Of a stretch of 8,822 bases of DNA, positions 1-5,343 are shown one piece after another (the first letter of the stretch is position 1; every line of letters starts with the position of its first letter). The notes below the pieces were generated by a model. The model made no database searches, was not told the DNA's origin, and saw nothing but the letters and a program-made list of their open reading frames with translations. This stretch comes from Clostridiaceae bacterium (GTDB taxonomy: Bacteria > Bacillota > Clostridia > Oscillospirales > Butyricicoccaceae), in contig JAEDEU010000061.1 of the NCBI GenBank assembly GCA_016293155.1, positions 1 through 8,822 of the forward strand, given 5' to 3'. Made by a program: the position numbers and the translations under genes.

Positions 1-113
1 CGTCTCTGCTCGTCGAGCTGGGACGCGTGATTTCGGCAGAAAACAGCACCTGGGCGCAGTGGGCTCCAAACAATATGGATGCCATCCACACCATTGCTGA
101 AAAATATCTGTAA
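1..113 (+). CDS. C-terminal end of an unrecognised protein (5' truncated by window)
   Basis: An open frame enters from the left edge (first complete codon at position 3) and ends at TAA 111-113, giving 36 visible residues that end in ...DAIHTIAEKYL. A rho-independent terminator follows 17 nt after the stop, which supports this being a real gene end. The visible tail contains a W-rich stretch (STWAQWAPNN) and a helical end, but I do not recognise the family. It converges on the minus-strand hydrolase that ends at 181. Confidence 0.6.
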   Translation, partial: SLLVELGRVISAENSTWAQWAPNNMDAIHTIAEKYL

Positions 114-130
114 TTCCCCGATCAAAACAT

Positions 131-178
131 CCTCCGCTGAGCTGCTCTGCATACTCGGCGGAGGTTGTTTGTGTTTTA
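131..178 (+). terminator. Intrinsic terminator of the left-edge gene
   Basis: An 11-bp stem pairs CCTCCGCTGAG (131-141) with CTCGGCGGAGG (154-164), with one G-T pair and a 12-nt loop, and is followed by the T-rich run TTGTTTGTGTTTT. It lies between convergent genes. On the minus strand the stem is followed by ATGTTTTGAT, so it could also weakly end the hydrolase transcript. Confidence 0.8.
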
Positions 179-180
179 TC

Positions 181-954
181 TTATAAATCAACTCTGTCAT
201 GCAGAGCGGAAAAATTCCTGCGCGCCTGCGCGACCTGTTCGATGTCAATTTCCGCAGTGAGCACCTGCTCCTCTGCGCCCGCTTCCGCCAGAATCACGCC
301 GTTCGGATCGACAATCATGCTGTGTCCTGCACCCTGTACGCCGCAGTGCGTCCCTGCATGGTTGCAGGCGAGCAGAAAGCACTGATTTTCCAATGCACGT
401 GCCTGACAGAACAGCCGCCAGTGCTCCAGCCGCACCATCGGCCATGCCGCCGTGACGGCAAACAGCTGTGCGCCGCGGTCTACCATCGCACGGAACTGCT
501 CCGGAAAACGCAGATCATAGCAGGTCGCCATGCCGATGCTGCCGCAGTCGGTCTGCGCGGTAACATAGCGGTTTCCGGCCGTCAAAATATCCCGCTCCCG
601 CGATTCAAACCCAAACAGATGAACCTTTTGATAGGTATCTGCAATCCGTCCGGTCCGGTCAATCAGCGCCATGGTGTTATAGCAATGCCCGTCCCGCTGC
701 TCGACAAAGCTGCCGGTCAGAAGATTGGTTTTCCTGCGCTTTGCATATTCCGCCAGCGTCTGCGTGGTTGCTCCGCAAAGCGGTTCGCTTTCCGTCAGGT
801 ACGCATCGAATGCGGAAAAACCCGTGCGCCACATTTCCGGCAGCAGCACCAGATCCGTATCGGTCAGCTGTTCCAGGCGGTTACAGACGCGCTCCATGCG
901 CTGCCGCGGTGTTTCTCCGTCGCACACAGCGAGTTGTATCAAAACTGCTTTCAT
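181..954 (-). CDS. Carbon-nitrogen hydrolase (nitrilase superfamily, omega-amidase-like)
   Basis: A cytoplasmic amidohydrolase of 257 residues, a normal length for a single-domain nitrilase-superfamily enzyme. The Glu-Lys-Cys catalytic triad is visible: E40 in LLPEMW, K110 in YQKVHLF and C145 in MATCYDLRFPE. The GFESRERD segment and the AxALENQ helix after the active site resemble the Nit2/YafV omega-amidase branch, which hydrolyses alpha-keto acid monoamides such as 2-oxoglutaramate; that substrate is inferred from resemblance only. I chose the ATG at 954 because the protein begins MKAVLIQLA directly and AGAGAGG lies 7 nt upstream; a longer in-frame start at 1008 would put codons through the terminator hairpin. 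The gene lies 60 nt downstream of the phosphofructokinase gene with a terminator in the gap, so expression is by readthrough or from an unseen promoter. Confident of the superfamily, not of the substrate. Confidence 0.9.
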   Translation of the reverse strand: MKAVLIQLAVCDGETPRQRMERVCNRLEQLTDTDLVLLPEMWRTGFSAFDAYLTESEPLCGATTQTLAEYAKRRKTNLLTGSFVEQRDGHCYNTMALIDRTGRIADTYQKVHLFGFESRERDILTAGNRYVTAQTDCGSIGMATCYDLRFPEQFRAMVDRGAQLFAVTAAWPMVRLEHWRLFCQARALENQCFLLACNHAGTHCGVQGAGHSMIVDPNGVILAEAGAEEQVLTAEIDIEQVAQARRNFSALHDRVDL

Positions 955-967
955 TGATTTCCTCTCT

Positions 968-1001
968 GAAAAACAGGGGCTGCTCGTCCGAACAGCCCCT
1001 G
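968..1001 (-). terminator. Intrinsic terminator between pfk and the hydrolase gene
   Basis: A perfect 9-bp GC-rich stem pairs CAGGGGCTG (974-982) with CAGCCCCTG (993-1001) around a 10-nt loop. On the minus strand it is followed by TTTTT (973-969). The U-run abuts the Shine-Dalgarno of the hydrolase (about 961-967), so the hairpin ends only 19 nt before that start codon. It should end most pfk transcripts and attenuate the downstream gene. Confidence 0.8.
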
Positions 1002-1014
1002 CGGTCACGCGAAT

Positions 1015-2157
1015 TTACTCGCCCTTCTTGTCCTTGTCTTTATCCTTCTTCTTGTCCTTATCCTTTTTCTTCTTCGGGAGCTCATCGCCGAAGTAGATAC
1101 CGATCTGACGCGCAGTCTGAACCATTTCGCAATCCGGCGGAACGGTCTTGAGCTTGCCTGCTACCTCACTCAGCGGCACCGGCATAATCTGGTCATTGCG
1201 GACTGCAACCATGTTGCCGTACTGCTGATGCTTAATCAGGCGGGCAGCTGCCGCACCCAGGCGGGTGGTAAGAATACGGTCATACGCGCACGGACCGCCG
1301 CCACGCTGGAAGTGTCCCGGATTTACAACGCGGCACTCCACGTCCGAACGCTCGGCAATCTCACGAACCAGACGATATGCAATGGACGGATCGGTCATTG
1401 CCGCGCGAGCAGCCTTAAATTCCTTTTTGCTCATAGCAGCCTCTTCCATGGAGATCGCTCCCTCTGCAACTGCGATGATCGAGAATTTATGACCGTTCTT
1501 TTTGCGCTTCTCCAGCGTATTGACAACCGCATCAATAGAATAAGGAATTTCCGGAATCAGGATGATATCCGCGCCGCCTGCAACGCCTGCCGACAGCGTC
1601 AGCCAGCCTGCACCGTGACCCATAATCTCAACAACGAATACACGGCTGTGCGAGCTTGCGGTCGAGTGGATTTTATCAATTACATCGGTTGCGATGTCAA
1701 TTGCGGTCTGATAGCCAAAGGTGATATCCGTGCCCCACAGGTCATTGTCGATGGTTTTCGGAAGCGTTACAACATTACAGCCGTTCTCACGCAGCATATT
1801 GGCGCTCTTATGCGTACCGTTGCCGCCCAGAATGACCAGGCAGTCCAGCTCTCTCTTCTTGTAGGTTTCGAGCATACGATCCAGCTTGGTTACGCCGTTC
1901 TCATCCGGAACCTGCATCATTTTAAACGGCTGACGGGAGGTTCCCAAAATCGTGCCGCCGACGGTCAGAATACCGGAAAAATCACGCGGGCTCATGATCT
2001 TTGCCTGATCCTCAATCAGACCGCGGTAACCATCGAGAAAACCGATAATTTCAATGTCGGAGCCAAATTCCTGATACAGTGCCTTTGCAACACCGCGGAT
2101 GGTCGAGTTCAGACCCTGGCAATCGCCGCCGCTGGTCAGCATACCGATTCGTTTCAT
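1015..2157 (-). CDS. pfkA: 6-phosphofructokinase (likely ATP-dependent, Lys-type active site)
   Basis: A cytoplasmic glycolytic enzyme that phosphorylates fructose 6-phosphate to fructose 1,6-bisphosphate. The 380 residues carry the family motifs in order: TSGGDCQGLN (8-17), VGGTILGTSR (66-75), GGNGT (111-115), PKTIDND (133-139, with the catalytic Asp in TIDND), SSHSRVFVVEIMG (168-180) and GHFQRGG (281-287). The Gly in GGNGT is the usual ATP-type residue, whereas PPi enzymes have Asp there. The Lys of PKTIDND replaces the Gly of E. coli PFK, a combination known from the Lys-containing ATP-PFK clade. The Asn in GGNGT and the Gln in GGDCQG differ from the common GGDG and GGDCPG. Residues 361-380 form a nearly pure Lys/Asp tail with no counterpart in canonical PFKs. 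The ATG at 2157 is chosen because AGGAGG (2167-2172) lies 9 nt upstream; the ATG at 2166 touches that site and cannot use it. Has its own promoter and terminator. Confidence 0.93.
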   Translation of the reverse strand: MKRIGMLTSGGDCQGLNSTIRGVAKALYQEFGSDIEIIGFLDGYRGLIEDQAKIMSPRDFSGILTVGGTILGTSRQPFKMMQVPDENGVTKLDRMLETYKKRELDCLVILGGNGTHKSANMLRENGCNVVTLPKTIDNDLWGTDITFGYQTAIDIATDVIDKIHSTASSHSRVFVVEIMGHGAGWLTLSAGVAGGADIILIPEIPYSIDAVVNTLEKRKKNGHKFSIIAVAEGAISMEEAAMSKKEFKAARAAMTDPSIAYRLVREIAERSDVECRVVNPGHFQRGGGPCAYDRILTTRLGAAAARLIKHQQYGNMVAVRNDQIMPVPLSEVAGKLKTVPPDCEMVQTARQIGIYFGDELPKKKKDKDKKKDKDKDKKGE

Positions 2158-2255
2158 AACTAGCATCCTCCTTATTCTTCAACATCCGGTGATATAGATC
2201 CGATGTGAAAGTGTTCTCGAAAACCTAGCCTGTCAAATGCTGGTTTTATTATTTT

Positions 2256-2284
2256 ATTATATCAAAGTTCCACTCATTCTTCAA
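2256..2284 (-). promoter_or_regulatory. Sigma-A promoter of the phosphofructokinase gene
   Basis: Reading the minus strand, TTGAAG (2284-2279), a 17-nt spacer, then TATAAT (2261-2256) preceded by TGA, an extended -10. Transcription would begin near 2249, leaving a leader of about 90 nt before the ATG at 2157. The leader contains a small bulged hairpin (ACATC...GATGT, about 2183-2207) but no riboswitch that I recognise. Confidence 0.75.
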
Positions 2285-2294
2285 TGTATTTTTC

Positions 2295-2308
2295 ACAATA
2301 TTGTACAA
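2295..2308. promoter_or_regulatory. Overlapping palindromes upstream of the pfk promoter
   Basis: ACAATATTGT (2295-2304) overlaps TTGTACAA (2301-2308), both perfect palindromes, about 10 nt upstream of the pfk -35 box. The position would suit a regulator site, but the DNA is AT-rich and short palindromes arise easily. It does not match a complete Rex or CRP-type site. The rest of 2309-2369 holds nothing I can support. Confidence 0.25.
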
Positions 2309-2369
2309 TTCATTCCGTGTATTTTCATCATCTCCTGTCTCTTTTGACATTGCTATACCGATACCAAAG

Positions 2370-2410
2370 AAAAAAGAGATCTGCCCGCCCTGTTTCGGCA
2401 GACAGATCTC
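2370..2410 (-). terminator. Intrinsic terminator of the inositol dehydrogenase-like gene
   Basis: An 8-bp outer stem pairs GAGATCTG (2376-2383) with CAGATCTC (2403-2410); an alternative inner pairing TCTGCC/GGCAGA is also possible. On the minus strand it is followed by six T (2375-2370). It lies 35 nt after the stop codon of the oxidoreductase gene, and transcription stops before the pfk promoter. Confidence 0.85.
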
Positions 2411-2445
2411 AGAGAGATTGGGAAAGCGAATAAATTACGGCAACA

Positions 2446-3459
2446 TCAGATCTCGACGATCTTACCGGTCTTCCAGGACTCGGTTGTCTTAAATGCGATA
2501 TCGGTGGACTTGGTGCCGTCGTATACGGTGACACCCGGCTTTCTGTTCTCGGCAACGCAGTCGATGAACTCCTGCATCTCCAGCAGATAAGATTCCGCAA
2601 AACGCACCGGGAAGCTCTCTACGCACTCCTGAACTACACCATTTGCATTGTACAGCACTGCCAGATTCTTCTCCGGTACCGGGCTGATGCGAATGGAACC
2701 CTCGGTGCCAATGATCTCGGTCTCAACGTGATAGCCGTGCGGCGCGGTGCGGCCGACGTGTACAATGCCGATTGCGCCGTTCTCGCACTGATAGGTAGCA
2801 ACACCGGTCTCGTCATCGCCAACCTCAGTGAAGCCCGGATGCTTGAAGGTAGTACCCATTGCGTGAACCTGTACCGGCTCGCTGCCCAGGAACCAGCGCA
2901 TCAGGTCGATATCATGCACTGCCATGTCGATGAAAATGCCGCCGGAGGTTGCAGCGAACTTGATAGAGCCCTCTACCAGAGCCTCCGGGTCAATACCGGT
3001 TGCCTTGACCATATACGGCGTGCCGATTGCACCGGCATCAATCTTCTGCTTGGCATATGCATAGGACGGATCATAGCGGCGCATAAAGCCGATGAAAAAG
3101 ATCTTGTCCGGGTGGCGCTCAACCGCAGCCTCGGCAATCTTGCACTGTGCCACATCCACGCCCAGCGGCTTGTCGGTAAATACATGCTTGCCCGCATCCA
3201 GAGCTGCCTCGATCTGCCAGCAGTGCTCGGAGGAGGTGGTAACAATTGCCACTGCATCAATGTCAGCCTTTTCGACCATCTCTCTGAAATCGGTGTAGAC
3301 GTCGGTTACACCCAGTTCCTTTTTCGCGTACTCCAGCTCAGCCGGCATGATGGAACATGCCGCAGTCAGCTCTGCATTCGGGATTTTGAATGCCAGATTG
3401 TTTGCATGTACTTTACCCAGACGTCCCAGTCCTGCAATGCCTACCTTGATCTTACTCAT
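2446..3459 (-). CDS. iolG: Gfo/Idh/MocA oxidoreductase, inositol 2-dehydrogenase-like
   Basis: An NAD(P)-dependent sugar/polyol dehydrogenase of 337 residues, a typical IolG length. The N-terminal Rossmann fold shows GIAGLGRLG (7-15) and the family signature DKPL (96-99) with catalytic Lys97. The C-terminal alpha/beta domain carries the substrate and proton-transfer residues in GGIFIDMAVHDIDLMRW (173-189; Asp178, His182). The FMRRYDPSY and GAIGTPYMVKATGIDPE segments are those I associate with myo-inositol 2-dehydrogenase, which oxidises myo-inositol to scyllo-inosose; a scyllo-inositol or other sugar dehydrogenase is possible. The ATG at 3459 is chosen over 3474 because GGAGG (3468-3472) lies 8 nt before it. 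It stands alone as a single-gene transcript, with no other iol gene in view, and is transcribed divergently from a LacI-type regulator, its likely controller. Confidence 0.85.
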   Translation of the reverse strand: MSKIKVGIAGLGRLGKVHANNLAFKIPNAELTAACSIMPAELEYAKKELGVTDVYTDFREMVEKADIDAVAIVTTSSEHCWQIEAALDAGKHVFTDKPLGVDVAQCKIAEAAVERHPDKIFFIGFMRRYDPSYAYAKQKIDAGAIGTPYMVKATGIDPEALVEGSIKFAATSGGIFIDMAVHDIDLMRWFLGSEPVQVHAMGTTFKHPGFTEVGDDETGVATYQCENGAIGIVHVGRTAPHGYHVETEIIGTEGSIRISPVPEKNLAVLYNANGVVQECVESFPVRFAESYLLEMQEFIDCVAENRKPGVTVYDGTKSTDIAFKTTESWKTGKIVEI

Positions 3460-3473
3460 AAACTTTTCCTCCA

Positions 3474-3525
3474 TTTAAACCACATATCTCTAAATTTAAA
3501 CAATACTTTTGCAAACTTTTTAAAC
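3474..3525 (-). repeat. GTTTAAA direct repeats and a TTTGCAAA palindrome in the iolG leader
   Basis: On the minus strand GTTTAAA occurs three times (3525-3519, 3501-3495, 3480-3474), and a related GTTTGCA starts at 3516 as part of the palindrome TTTGCAAA (3508-3515). The cluster lies between the predicted start site (about 3536) and the ribosome binding site, where a LacI-family repressor could block elongation. A palindrome centred on GC is LacI-like, but the surrounding AT-richness makes chance recurrence possible. Confidence 0.35.
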
Positions 3526-3542
3526 TTTGTTTTGTTGCCTCT

Positions 3543-3571
3543 ATTATACGTTCCCGCCCGCAGGAAATCAA
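3543..3571 (-). promoter_or_regulatory. Sigma-A promoter of the inositol dehydrogenase-like gene
   Basis: On the minus strand, TTGATT (3571-3566), a 17-nt spacer, then a perfect TATAAT (3548-3543). Transcription would begin near 3536, giving a leader of about 77 nt to the ATG at 3459. The 134 nt between this promoter and the regulator's -35 box are T-rich and hold no gene; CTTTT...AAAAG (3677-3691) is the only clear inverted repeat there. Confidence 0.7.
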
Positions 3572-3705
3572 TATCTCCCCGTACATTTCGGATTTTTTCC
3601 GGTTTGGGTCTTTCTTTTTTATCTATTTTGCCCGTTCTGTTTTTCGGTTTGATTCCTTTTCCGCTGTGCACTGTGCCTTTTTCGTGAAAAGTGCCGATTT
3701 TTGTC

Positions 3706-3736
3706 TTGAAAAAAGGGGGTGCCAATCTGCTATAAT
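3706..3736 (+). promoter_or_regulatory. Promoter of the LacI-family regulator gene
   Basis: TTGAAA (3706-3711) and a perfect TATAAT (3731-3736) with TGC in front, making an extended -10. The 19-nt spacer is longer than ideal but tolerable with an extended -10. Transcription would start near 3743, about 30 nt before the ATG at 3774. Confidence 0.65.
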
Positions 3737-3755
3737 AGAATCAGCAGCAAGTTCC

Positions 3756-3770
3756 AAAGGAGGAATCCTC
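3756..3770 (+). promoter_or_regulatory. Ribosome binding site overlapping a short palindrome
   Basis: AAAGGAGG (3756-3763) sets the start at 3774. It overlaps the perfect palindrome GAGGAATCCTC (3760-3770), which as RNA could fold GAGG/CCTC around a 3-nt loop and hide part of the binding site. The hairpin is short, so control of translation by it is only a possibility. Confidence 0.4.
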
Positions 3771-3773
3771 TCT

Positions 3774-4793
3774 ATGAAGCCTACCATCCGCAGCATTGCC
3801 CAGATGTGTGGCGTGTCGCGCGGCACGGTTGACCGCGTGCTGAATGACCGTCCCAACGTCAATCCCGAAGTGCGCCGCCGCGTGCTCCGCGCAGTCGAAA
3901 AAACCGGCTATGTGCATCCGCGTTCCGCAAAGCTGTCCGAGCACAGCATCCCGATCGGCTTTGTGATGACCAAATGGGAAAATGATTACTTCGTCAAGCA
4001 GACCCAGAACGGAATCCAGCGTGCCAAACGATTTCTGCACTCGGGAGAAATGTCCCTGCGGATCGAAACCATGCTCAGCCGCTCGGATACCGAATATATC
4101 CAGCGTATTTATGATCTGGTTGAGGCAGGTGTGCGCGGTATTATCCTCAATGCCGCGGACAATGTTCTGCTTCGCTCAGCGATTGAAGATCTGGCAGAAA
4201 AAGGCATTCCGGTCGTGACCTATAATTCCGATCTTCCCACCAGCCGCCGCATATGCCATGTCGGACAGGATCTTGCCAAAAGCGGTCAGGTTGCCGCCGG
4301 ACTGCTCGCCCGCAGCCTCGGTCCTCAGGATCGGATTCTCGCTGTCACGGGAAATCTGGAATTTCTCTCCCACCGCAGCCGTATTGATGCCTTTTACAGT
4401 CATGCCGCATCGCTCGGCATCACCGGCGACCGAATCCAGCTGGAGGAGTGCTTTGAGCGATACGATCTGACCTATGAATCCATTCTCGCGGCACTCAAGC
4501 GGGACAGCCGCATCCGGGGCATTTATATGGGCACCGAAAGCGTCTCCGCCTGTATGGACGCAGTACAAAAAGCGCAGCTGCGCTATCAGGTTCATGTTGT
4601 CGCCAACGATCTCACGCCGCCCGCAATCCGCGGTCTGAAAGGGGGTATGCTCGATTTTGTGGTAGAGCAGGACTTTTCCGCGCAGGCATATGAAGCGATC
4701 ATCGTGATGTACTCCCTGCTTGCGCACAAGCGCTCCCCCAAAAATCCCATCCGATACATACCGACCAGCATCTATACCAAAGAACTGTTATAG
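3774..4793 (+). CDS. LacI-family transcriptional regulator
   Basis: A sugar-responsive DNA-binding protein of 339 residues, the usual family length. The N-terminal helix-turn-helix is clear: TIRSIAQMCGVSRGTVDRVLN (4-24), followed by the third helix PEVRRRVLRAVEKTGY (31-46). The hinge is reduced (HPRSAKLSEH, about 48-57) compared with the usual ARxL hinge helix. Residues 60-339 form a periplasmic-binding-protein-like ligand domain, with GIILNAAD, IPVVTYNSD, HVGQDLAKSGQVAAGLL and VVEQDFSAQAYEAI matching sugar-binding LacI regulators. The ATG at 3774 is fixed by AAAGGAGG (3756-3763) 10 nt upstream; the open frame extends upstream of it without a second binding site. It is divergent from the inositol dehydrogenase-like gene and probably represses or activates it and itself. 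The effector is unknown; inositol or a related sugar is inferred from the neighbour. Confidence 0.9.
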   Translation: MKPTIRSIAQMCGVSRGTVDRVLNDRPNVNPEVRRRVLRAVEKTGYVHPRSAKLSEHSIPIGFVMTKWENDYFVKQTQNGIQRAKRFLHSGEMSLRIETMLSRSDTEYIQRIYDLVEAGVRGIILNAADNVLLRSAIEDLAEKGIPVVTYNSDLPTSRRICHVGQDLAKSGQVAAGLLARSLGPQDRILAVTGNLEFLSHRSRIDAFYSHAASLGITGDRIQLEECFERYDLTYESILAALKRDSRIRGIYMGTESVSACMDAVQKAQLRYQVHVVANDLTPPAIRGLKGGMLDFVVEQDFSAQAYEAIIVMYSLLAHKRSPKNPIRYIPTSIYTKELL

Positions 4794-4800
4794 TACACAA

Positions 4801-4828
4801 AAAGCACGGGGCATTCACCCCGTGCTTT
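4801..4828. terminator. Terminator hairpin, left copy of a 28-bp direct repeat
   Basis: An 11-bp perfect stem (AAAGCACGGGG with CCCCGTGCTTT) around the loop CATTCA. It is identical, in the same orientation and including the asymmetric loop, to 5091-5118. On the minus strand it is followed by TTTTTGTG, a good U-tract. On the plus strand, where it directly follows the regulator stop, only TTT is left before GAGAC. It is therefore a good terminator only for leftward transcription coming from copA. Confidence 0.85.
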
Positions 4829-4871
4829 GAGACTGTCGAAAAAGTGGCAGAAAAAGAGAAAATGTACCAAC

Positions 4872-4924
4872 GCCCTCTCCGTCTTCGTCCTGCGGACGAA
4901 TCCACCTCTCCCAAAGGGAGAGGC
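4872..4924 (+). repeat. Left arm of the inverted-repeat element
   Basis: Contains the hairpin TTCGTCC-TGC-GGACGAA (4884-4900) and the 8-bp stem CCTCTCCC-AAA-GGGAGAGG (4905-4923). GCCCTCTCCGTC (4872-4883) matches the reverse complement of 5034-5045 at 11 of 12 bases. The arms differ most in the first hairpin, whose stem sequence differs but whose position and fold are kept. Confidence 0.75.
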
Positions 4925-4995
4925 AAGATTAGTGCGAAATTATCGTTGATATGGTGTTAAAACGGGTATATTTCGATAAAAAGATTACGATACTT

Positions 4996-5045
4996 GGCTC
5001 TCCCTTTGGGAGAGCTGGCACGGCGTATGCCGTGACTGAGAGGGC
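4996..5045 (-). repeat. Right arm of the inverted-repeat element
   Basis: Contains GCTCTCCC-TTT-GGGAGAGC (4997-5015) and the hairpin CACGGC-GTAT-GCCGTG (5019-5034), then GACTGAGAGGGC (5034-5045). Read on the minus strand it repeats the order of the left arm. The second hairpin pairs perfectly although its sequence is unrelated to the left-arm counterpart, which points to selection on structure or to arms of separate origin. Confidence 0.75.
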
Positions 5046-5090
5046 TCCTAACAGAATTTGTTCTTTTTAAATAGGTTTTTCGACAAGCTG

Positions 5091-5118
5091 AAAGCACGGG
5101 GCATTCACCCCGTGCTTT
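5091..5118. terminator. Terminator hairpin, right copy of the 28-bp direct repeat
   Basis: Identical to 4801-4828. On the plus strand it is followed by TTTTTCG when the last Ts of the repeat are included, so it terminates rightward transcription coming from the LacI gene. On the minus strand, where it directly follows the copA stop (18 nt away), it has only TTT before CAGC and should be a weak terminator. Confidence 0.85.
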
Positions 5119-5136
5119 TTCGATCAGAACGAGCTT

Positions 5137-5343
5137 TTACTCGACCGATACGACCGTATAGCCCGCATCCGTGACCGCCTTGACCAGCACATCGCGGGAA
5201 ACCTCTCCGGTAATCTCCAGATAAGCTGCCTTGTCCTTCAGGCTGACGGTTGCGGAAACGCCGTCAATGGCATTGAGCACCTGATCCACCCGACCGGTGC
5301 AGTGCGTGCACATCATACCGTCAATTTTCATGGTTACTTTCAT
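5137..5343 (-). CDS. Possible CopZ-like copper chaperone from an internal start within copA
   Basis: In frame with copA, an ATG at 5343 would start a 68-residue protein MKVTMKIDGMMCTHC..., the size of stand-alone CopZ chaperones (about 69 residues) and containing exactly one HMA domain with the CxxC copper-binding pair (Cys12, Cys15). AAAGGAGGA (5351-5359) precedes it, with GGAGG ending 8 nt before the ATG, better than the copA site itself. The preceding linker is low-complexity and charged, as expected if copA and copZ were once separate genes joined by loss of a stop. A free chaperone could deliver Cu(I) to the pump. That the start is used in the cell is inference; within copA the same codons certainly encode the C-terminal domain. 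Confidence 0.45.
   Translation of the reverse strand: MKVTMKIDGMMCTHCTGRVDQVLNAIDGVSATVSLKDKAAYLEITGEVSRDVLVKAVTDAGYTVVSVE

Larger units (their letters stand above)
4829..5090. mobile_element. MITE-like non-autonomous inverted-repeat element (262 bp)
   Basis: A gene-free insert bounded by two copies of one 28-bp terminator. Near its ends are perfect 10-bp inverted repeats, TGTCGAAAAA (4834-4843) and TTTTTCGACA (5076-5085). Inside are two homologous arms in inverted orientation (4872-4924 and 4996-5045), each with the order GCCCTCTC-GTC, small hairpin, CTCTCCC-AAA-GGGAGAG. The AT-rich centre (4925-4995) codes for nothing evident. The structure suggests a miniature inverted-repeat transposable element moved by a transposase in trans. 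An alternative is a dispersed intergenic RNA-structure repeat amplified by another route. No transposase gene lies in the window. Confidence 0.7.

Noticed and set aside
955..1008. Upstream in-frame ATG at 1008 for the carbon-nitrogen hydrolase
   Set aside because: The extra 18 residues would be encoded across the terminator hairpin, and no Shine-Dalgarno precedes 1008; the ATG at 954 has both a ribosome binding site and the normal family N-terminus.
1228..2163. 311-codon plus-strand open frame opposite the phosphofructokinase
   Set aside because: The minus-strand PFK has every family motif; the plus frame has no recognisable domain or start signal.
2158..2249. Riboswitch in the approximately 90-nt pfk leader
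   Set aside because: Only a small bulged hairpin is visible, with no terminator-antiterminator pair or known aptamer core.
2285..2310. Rex or CRP-type site upstream of pfk
   Set aside because: Only one half-site (TTGTGAA on the minus strand) is present; the second half does not match.
2344..2360. TTGACA and TATACC on the plus strand as a promoter
   Set aside because: The two boxes are only 5 nt apart, and no plus-strand gene follows before 3774.
2728..3687. 319-codon plus-strand open frame opposite the inositol dehydrogenase-like gene
   Set aside because: It runs through the promoter region and opposite a clear Gfo/Idh/MocA protein, with no ribosome binding site or recognisable family.
4829..5090. 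Structured non-coding RNA or riboswitch between the LacI and copA genes
   Set aside because: The strong hairpins are better explained by the inverted-repeat element and duplicated terminators; the region lies downstream of both neighbouring genes, where a riboswitch would have no target.
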